DNA of 9,424 nt. It comes from DASYAN01 sp036501345 (lineage in GTDB: Bacteria > Chloroflexota > Ktedonobacteria > Ktedonobacterales > Ktedonobacteraceae). A model generated the notes under the pieces. That model did not search any database, was not told the origin of the DNA, and was given only the letters and a program-made list of their open reading frames with translations. The stretch is taken from contig DASYAN010000245.1 in assembly GCA_036501345.1 (NCBI GenBank), positions 1-9,424 on the forward strand. The letters are read 5' to 3'. Shown here one piece after another: positions 5,904 to 9,424 of the stretch (the stretch's first letter is position 1; every line of letters starts with the position of its first letter). Both the position numbers and the translations under genes were made by a program.

Positions 5904-5977
5904 AAGTGGCCCAAAGTTGTTCCCTTTTTCTGGGAAGTGGCCCAAAGTTGTTCCCTTTTTCTGGAAAGTTATTCCCT
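5904..5977. repeat. Phased direct repeats (iteron-like) upstream of the small hypothetical gene
   Basis: A 30-bp sequence (5904-5933) is repeated exactly at 5935-5964, followed by a shortened third copy. The core aaagttgttccct occurs at 5913-5925 and 5944-5956, and aaagttattccct at 5965-5977. Core starts are 31 and 21 bp apart, close to three and two helical turns, so all three face one side of the DNA. A further aattccct lies at 5865-5872, 53 bp before the first core end. A binding site for a regulator is plausible. The 83-codon frame across this region (5835-6086) has no ribosome site and is rejected as a gene. Confidence 0.75.
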
Positions 5978-6102
5978 AGATGTCCTAGTAAAAACCTCTC
6001 GCATTCGCTATCCTAGTATCAGTGAGAGTCATAAGAAAGCAGTTTTGCAGGGTTTAAGCATGGCTCTCAATAAAAGATATGTCTAAAATCAGGAGAATGA
6101 GC

Positions 6103-6501
6103 ATGCTTGACCAATCCACGTCTGTTGTCAGAAACATTTCCAAGGGCCTTACCAGAGTTAACACGATTCAATCTGTGAGGCTAGGCGATGGGGCAAGGAT
6201 TATTGCAAATCGCATTGTGGTTGATAAGGAGACACCAATCCGCTGGGAGATAACGGTAACAGATCCACACTATTGCCCTATCTCCGTTGAACAGCTTCCT
6301 TTGGAGCCACTAGGAGAAAGAACACGGAAGCACTATCTCACAAGGGAACTCTTTGAATGTGCAGAAGCAGTAGGCTTTATTGATTGGAAACAACTACCTA
6401 TAGGTGTGAGAAAATCATTCATGCGAGTCAATGGAGAGGTGAAAAAAGTTCATCTATCAGAGTACGAAGCACCTGATCCTACTGACTATCCCTTGGAATA
6501 A
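6103..6501 (+). CDS. Small hypothetical protein
   Basis: The product is 132 residues from the chosen ATG 6103. The frame is open from ATG 6079, but only 6103 has a good ribosome site, aggag (6091-6095) seven bases upstream; ATG 6097 is too close to it. I do not recognise the family. The protein is soluble-looking, with no signal or membrane segment. It has a beta-like central part (RIIANRIVVDKETPIRWEITVTD), a short Pro-rich stretch around EQLPLEPLGERTRKHYL, a helical ELFECAEAVGFIDW segment, and an acidic Pro-rich end (EAPDPTDYPLE). The gene lies alone on the plus strand between phased direct repeats (5904-5977), which may hold its control sites, and a convergent glycosyltransferase whose stop is 20 bp away. 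Coding is supported by the ribosome site, length and ordinary composition. Confidence 0.72.
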   Translation: MLDQSTSVVRNISKGLTRVNTIQSVRLGDGARIIANRIVVDKETPIRWEITVTDPHYCPISVEQLPLEPLGERTRKHYLTRELFECAEAVGFIDWKQLPIGVRKSFMRVNGEVKKVHLSEYEAPDPTDYPLE

Positions 6502-6521
6502 AGAATGCTGAGGGCTCCTCC

Positions 6522-7466
6522 TCATACTTGGCTAGCATGGAGTATGGAGAGAACGGTCTCAACGCGCAAATTTTCTAAAATGGGCTCGTAGAGTACTGTC
6601 ACAGAGGGGCCAATTGGCTGCCAGATAAGCGGATCACTGGGCCCAAAGAGTGCTATGGTGGGCATACCAAGCAGAGCGGCCAGATGAGTCAGCCCAGAGT
6701 CGTTGCCGAGGTAGCGCTGACTGTGTTGCAATTGGTGCGCAACATCTAATAAGGGCGCATCCACCAGAGTCCGCAAGAGGTTTGGGTTTGGAGGAGTTGG
6801 CAGTAAACGCAATAGCTCGGTCAGACGTTCTTGCTCAACTGGTCCTGCTAGCAGCAATACCGCTACGTTGTGCTGCCATAGAGCTTGAATGACGGCGGCG
6901 AAATGTTTCACGGGCCAGCATTTATGAGCACCTCCGCTACCAGGATGAAGAGCAATACAATCAGGCTGCTTACTTGGTAGGCTCGTCGAGCTATACTCTG
7001 ATGACTGTTCAATCGTCTGTCTCTGCTGTAATGGCAAATAATCATGCCATGTATGCTCATGCCATGACAGGCCAATTGTTCGTGCTAGATATGTAACGAT
7101 ATGGATACGTTCGCCATCTGTAGGCCGACCGGGTGCTACTACCACGCGTTTGACTCCGGCGGCTAGCAGATTGCGCTCCACCACACCCTCGGGATCTCGC
7201 AGCCAGCAAATTGCCAGTTCGCTACGTTGTAATACCTCATCTTGCACAACCTTATCCTTGGTGTCCAGGAACAATTTTGCCCAACGTACATCCTGGTAAT
7301 CAAACACCTCGTCCGCAATACCATATGCTAGTATCAGCGGTAAAACAGCTCTATTGCCAACGAATGTGACATGAGGGTTATGATACTGTGCTTTGAGTGC
7401 CTGGATAACTGGAAAGGTCAGCAGGGTATCACCGATAGCGCCTGGACGGATGATGAGTATGTGCAT
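6522..7466 (-). CDS. Glycosyltransferase family 9 (heptosyltransferase-like) protein
   Basis: The product is 314 residues, near the normal GT9 length. The N-terminal ILIIRPGAIGDTLLTFPVI (4-21) is the acceptor-side GT9 motif. The C-terminal half has HPGSGGAHKCWP (174-185) and GNDSGLTHLAALLGMPTIALFGPSDP (254-279), the nucleotide-sugar site of this GT-B family, with conserved D256, H261 and D278. GT9 enzymes classically move ADP-heptose to lipopolysaccharide core. If the host is a monoderm Chloroflexota cell without LPS, the acceptor is more likely an exopolysaccharide, cell-wall glycan or glycoprotein; the sugar cannot be read from the sequence. The ATG at 7466 has only a weak ribosome site (agga, two bases away). 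It is divergent from the Uma2 gene at 7581 and convergent with the small gene ending at 6501. No other glycan gene is adjacent. Confidence 0.92.
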   Translation of the reverse strand: MHILIIRPGAIGDTLLTFPVIQALKAQYHNPHVTFVGNRAVLPLILAYGIADEVFDYQDVRWAKLFLDTKDKVVQDEVLQRSELAICWLRDPEGVVERNLLAAGVKRVVVAPGRPTDGERIHIVTYLARTIGLSWHEHTWHDYLPLQQRQTIEQSSEYSSTSLPSKQPDCIALHPGSGGAHKCWPVKHFAAVIQALWQHNVAVLLLAGPVEQERLTELLRLLPTPPNPNLLRTLVDAPLLDVAHQLQHSQRYLGNDSGLTHLAALLGMPTIALFGPSDPLIWQPIGPSVTVLYEPILENLRVETVLSILHASQV

Positions 7467-7504
7467 AATCCTATCTTACCACGGCTTTGGATATGGTCAA
7501 CCAT

Positions 7505-7580
7505 GTATGTTATACTATTAGTAGGTCGATATCGAAAGAGTACAATAGTCGTAACAGCTCTAAAGAGAGGATTGAGAATT
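7505..7580 (+). promoter_or_regulatory. Promoter and leader of intact Uma2 gene, with palindrome
   Basis: An extended -10 (TGT-TATACT, hexamer 7511-7516) is followed a few bases later by the perfect palindrome tcgatatcga (7526-7535), placed about where transcription would start, so it could be an operator. No strong -35 box is seen (TTGGAT 18 bp upstream is the best). The 76 nt match 8227-8302 with only three differences, more closely than the coding regions behind them match. A gagagg ribosome site lies about ten bases before ATG 7581. Confidence 0.6.
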
Positions 7581-8195
7581 ATGGTGGCGCAGAGAGACGA
7601 TTGGTTATCTGTAGAGGAGTTCCTCGCCCTAGATCGTGAGTCCTTAGATCAGAAATACGAATACAGAAATGGTCGTATGATAGCCATGGCAGGGGGTTCT
7701 AAACACCACGGGATGCTTATATCTAACCTTCATCTCATTTTAGGTAATCATCTGAAAGGTAGCCCATGTTTTGTTTTTACAGAAATGACTCTCAAATTAG
7801 AGGATAGGTGTCCATTGCCTGATGTAATGGTAACATGTGATGAAAAAGATTTGGCGGAGGATGAAAATCCAACATACATAGAACATCCGAAATTAGTGAT
7901 AGAAGTGTTATCTCCTTCTACTGAAAAAGATGATAGAGGAGAAAAATTTCTTAAATATACGTATTGCCCTTCTATTCAAGAATATGTCCTTATCAACTAT
8001 GAATACATGTTAGTTCAGGTAGAGAGGCGACAAGGTATGCAATGGCTAACTACATGGTTTAAGCAAGGTGAAAATGTGGACTTACAGAGTATCGGTTTAA
8101 CTGTTCCCGTAGAAGAAATTTATGATAGAGTTGCCCTTCCTCCTTTTGAAATAGTTCAAAAGTATAAAAGACAAACCAGTAATAAAGAAAGGTGA
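7581..8195 (+). CDS. Uma2 family (DUF820) putative PD-(D/E)XK endonuclease, intact copy
   Basis: The product is 204 residues, normal for the family. Typical landmarks appear in order: LSVEEFLALD (9-18), YEYRNGRMIAMAGGS (26-40) with conserved E27, GSPCFVF (60-66), LPDVMVTC (79-86) with D81, LVIEVLSPSTEKDDRGEKF (105-123) with E108 and K122, and EYVLI (134-138). E27, D81, E108 and K122 are candidates for the restriction-endonuclease-like active site. Uma2 proteins are abundant in Cyanobacteria and Chloroflexota; their biological role is largely undefined. The frame is open from 7371, but ATG 7581 is preferred: it starts the conserved domain, follows the promoter and ribosome site, and matches the aligned ATG of the second copy. 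Base composition is more AT-rich than in the adjacent GT9 gene, consistent with transfer. Confidence 0.9.
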   Translation: MVAQRDDWLSVEEFLALDRESLDQKYEYRNGRMIAMAGGSKHHGMLISNLHLILGNHLKGSPCFVFTEMTLKLEDRCPLPDVMVTCDEKDLAEDENPTYIEHPKLVIEVLSPSTEKDDRGEKFLKYTYCPSIQEYVLINYEYMLVQVERRQGMQWLTTWFKQGENVDLQSIGLTVPVEEIYDRVALPPFEIVQKYKRQTSNKER

Positions 8196-8226
8196 TGGAA
8201 TTTTATGAATAATATATTTCATATAG

Positions 8227-8302
8227 GTATGCTATACTATTAGTTGGCCGATATCGAAAGAGTACAATAGTCGTAACAGCTCTAAAGAGAGGATTGAGAA
8301 TT
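8227..8302 (+). promoter_or_regulatory. Duplicated promoter and leader of second Uma2 copy
   Basis: This is a copy of 7505-7580 at an offset of exactly 722 bp with three substitutions. The -10 TATACT lies at 8233-8238 with TG one base upstream. The palindrome is shortened to cgatatcg (8249-8256) by one of the substitutions. The ribosome-site region before ATG 8303 is unchanged, so the copy could still be transcribed and initiated. Confidence 0.6.
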
Positions 8303-8920
8303 ATGGTAGCGTGAAGAGACGATTGGTTATCTGTAGAGGACTTCCTAGCCCTCGATCGTGAGAATCTCGACCAGAAATACGAATACATCGACGGGCACAT
8401 GTATGCGCTAGCCGGAGATTCAGTGAACCATAGTTTAATCATCTCAAATACTAACGGAATAATACATCATCATTTAAAAGGTAGTCCATGTGTATCTCTT
8501 ATCGCAATGACATTCAAGGTAAATAACGCATGTTTCTTGCCAGATGTAATGGTAACATGTGGTGAAAAGGAGATAGAAGAAAATAAAACCTACACTGAAT
8601 TCTCAAAATTAGTAATAGAAGTATTATCCTCTTCTACCGAGAAAAGGGATAGAGGGGAAAAATTTCTTCGCTATATCAACTGGCCATCAGTTCAAGAGTA
8701 TGTTTTAATTAATCAAGAGATGATGCTTGTTGAGATATTTGCAAGAGAAGGATTAGAATGGAGATATCGTGCATATAAGCATGGTGAAAAGGTAGAGCTA
8801 AAAAGTATTGGTTTCATCTTCCCTATAGAAGAGATCTACGAGAGAGTTATCCTATCCCCAAACAAGTCCTTTCTGGAATCTCTTTATCCATCCTCGCAAG
8901 ATCAGGGTCTTATTGACTAA
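8303..8920 (+). pseudogene. Second Uma2 (DUF820) copy interrupted by TGA at codon 4
   Basis: The aligned start ATG 8303 reads M-V-A and then TGA (8312-8314), where the intact copy has CAG. From 8315 the frame is open for about 200 codons to the TAA at 8918-8920, with no frameshift and good family conservation: DDWLSVEDFLALDREN, YEYIDGHMYALAG, LPDVMVTC, LVIEVLSSSTEK and RGEKFLRY. The first in-frame ATG after the stop is 8399; a protein from there (173 residues) would lack the N-terminal strand and the conserved Glu of YEY, and there is no good ribosome site before it. Candidate active-site Asp and Glu are kept, as is the Lys of RGEKF. The likeliest reading is a very young pseudogene; alternatives are a shortened product from 8399, readthrough, or a sequencing error. 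Confidence 0.75.
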
Positions 8921-8956
8921 ATCGAGGTGTGATGTTGCCTCTAGCCCAACCTCACC

Positions 8957-9031
8957 ACGGACGCGCTGAAGCGGGTCCCTACAGGAATATACGGCCCGCT
9001 GAAGCGGGCGCAGGACGCTACCGCTGTCCTG
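8957..9031 (+). repeat. 75-bp hairpin repeat, copy B (copy A at 354-428)
   Basis: This is identical to 354-428 outside the 10-nt spacer (8983-8992), in the same orientation. It has the same two hairpins, gcccgc-tgaa-gcgggc and caggac-N9-gtcctg. It lies in the 248-bp space between the second Uma2 copy and the convergent membrane gene, where its hairpins could also act as a roadblock to both transcripts. The flank beyond 9031 resembles that beyond 428 only loosely. Confidence 0.85.
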
Positions 9032-9168
9032 TTTGCTAAGTTTGCTCCAACGAGTTTATCCACTCATGTCATGATTGGATAGAGAGTTGCTCGATGAAAA
9101 AGGCAAAGAATTAGCGTGTCGGTTCCATGTCATGCTGACTTGTTCTTATCAAACACGTTCTATCTGTG

Positions 9169-9423
9169 CTATTTCTTTGTCAGAGTTAGCATTTCTATCA
9201 CAGCTGTTGCCCCAACAATCATCGTTCCTGTGAAGATGCTCCCACTATGTAGTGCCAGCAAGATCAGATTTAGTACGATGGCTAGCGAGAGGAGTGCTCC
9301 CTGGCGAATGGCTCGCCGAATAGTTGCATGGTATAGTCGCGATGGCAGTAGATAGCGACCGATGGCGTAAGTGATGATCGAGAAGATACTGGTCAGTGCG
9401 ACACTCGCAATCAGAAAAAAGAT
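9169..9423 (-). CDS. Hypothetical integral membrane protein, C-terminal part (5' end outside window)
   Basis: Read on the minus strand from 9423, an open frame of 84 residues ends at TAG (9171-9169). It enters the window in mid-gene and has no start codon here. The residues are those of a polytopic membrane protein: IFFLIASVALTSIFSIITYAIGRYLL (first span), a basic loop with YHATIRRAIRQG, a second span (LLSLAIVLNLILLALHSG) and a third (FTGTMIVGATAVIEMLTL), ending LTKK. Arginines sit in the loop between the first and second spans, which would place it in the cytoplasm by the positive-inside rule. Function is not recognisable. It is convergent with the Uma2 pair. An opposite-strand frame of 79 codons (9116-9355) is rejected as its shadow. 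Confidence 0.7.
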   Translation of the reverse strand: MFFLIASVALTSIFSIITYAIGRYLLPSRLYHATIRRAIRQGALLSLAIVLNLILLALHSGSIFTGTMIVGATAVIEMLTLTKK

Positions 9424-9424
9424 C

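Noticed and set aside
5835..6086. 83-codon plus-strand frame before the small hypothetical gene
   Set aside because: It runs through non-coding phased repeats, has no ribosome site and overlaps the frame start of the next gene; its residues look random.
7484..7500. Leaderless promoter for the GT9 gene (TTGACC with TAAGAT)
   Set aside because: The -10 match is only four of six bases and would place the start at the ATG itself; too weak to call.
7371..7580. N-terminal extension of the intact Uma2 gene
   Set aside because: It overlaps the divergent GT9 gene and the shared promoter-leader; family homology begins at ATG 7581.

Overview
The window looks like a stretch of accessory or lineage-specific chromosome from a spore- or mycelium-forming Chloroflexota bacterium (Ktedonobacteria-like). 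This is an inference. It rests on the Thr/Pro ('TPTP') rich anchored proteins, tandem Uma2 (DUF820) genes, GC-rich hairpin repeats of the ggacgcgct/agcgggtccctac type and mixed codon use. No taxonomic marker gene is complete here.

Layout. Bases 2-265 are the 3' end of a plus-strand glycine cleavage H protein gene. Bases 266-967 hold no gene. They hold a nested palindromic repeat cluster (298-565) and a 90-bp miniature inverted-repeat element with a 6-bp target duplication (815-916), just upstream of a stand-alone response-regulator receiver gene (968-1441, +).

Bases 1476-5703 carry three minus-strand genes for membrane-anchored proteins. Two (1476-2735 and 2913-4097) are tandem paralogues. 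Each has an N-terminal hydrophobic segment, a Thr/Pro-rich outer stalk, a second membrane span resembling a degenerate sorting signal, and a long tail ending in a shared EVMRQAQMGLFV signature. Each also has a conserved promoter (TTGACA-N18-TACACT) and a conserved leader of about 130 nt. The third (4687-5703) is a single-pass protein with 14-residue cytoplasmic repeats and an outer beta-sandwich-like domain. Between them, a gene-free stretch (4263-4686) carries three perfect DnaA boxes in 53 bp.

Bases 5737-6102 hold the promoter of the third membrane protein and a set of phased direct repeats. A small hypothetical gene follows (6103-6501, +), then a convergent GT9 glycosyltransferase (6522-7466, -).

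Bases 7505-8920 are a tandem duplication of a Uma2-type putative nuclease gene with its promoter and leader. The first copy is intact (7581-8195). The second (8303-8920) has TGA at codon 4 but is otherwise open. A second copy of the 75-bp hairpin repeat follows (8957-9031). The window ends in the C-terminal part of a minus-strand membrane protein (9169-9423) that is easy to miss.

How the genes work together is not clear from the sequence. The three surface-type proteins, the GT9 enzyme and the receiver protein could all belong to envelope biology, but no operon ties them together: the surface genes appear to have separate promoters.
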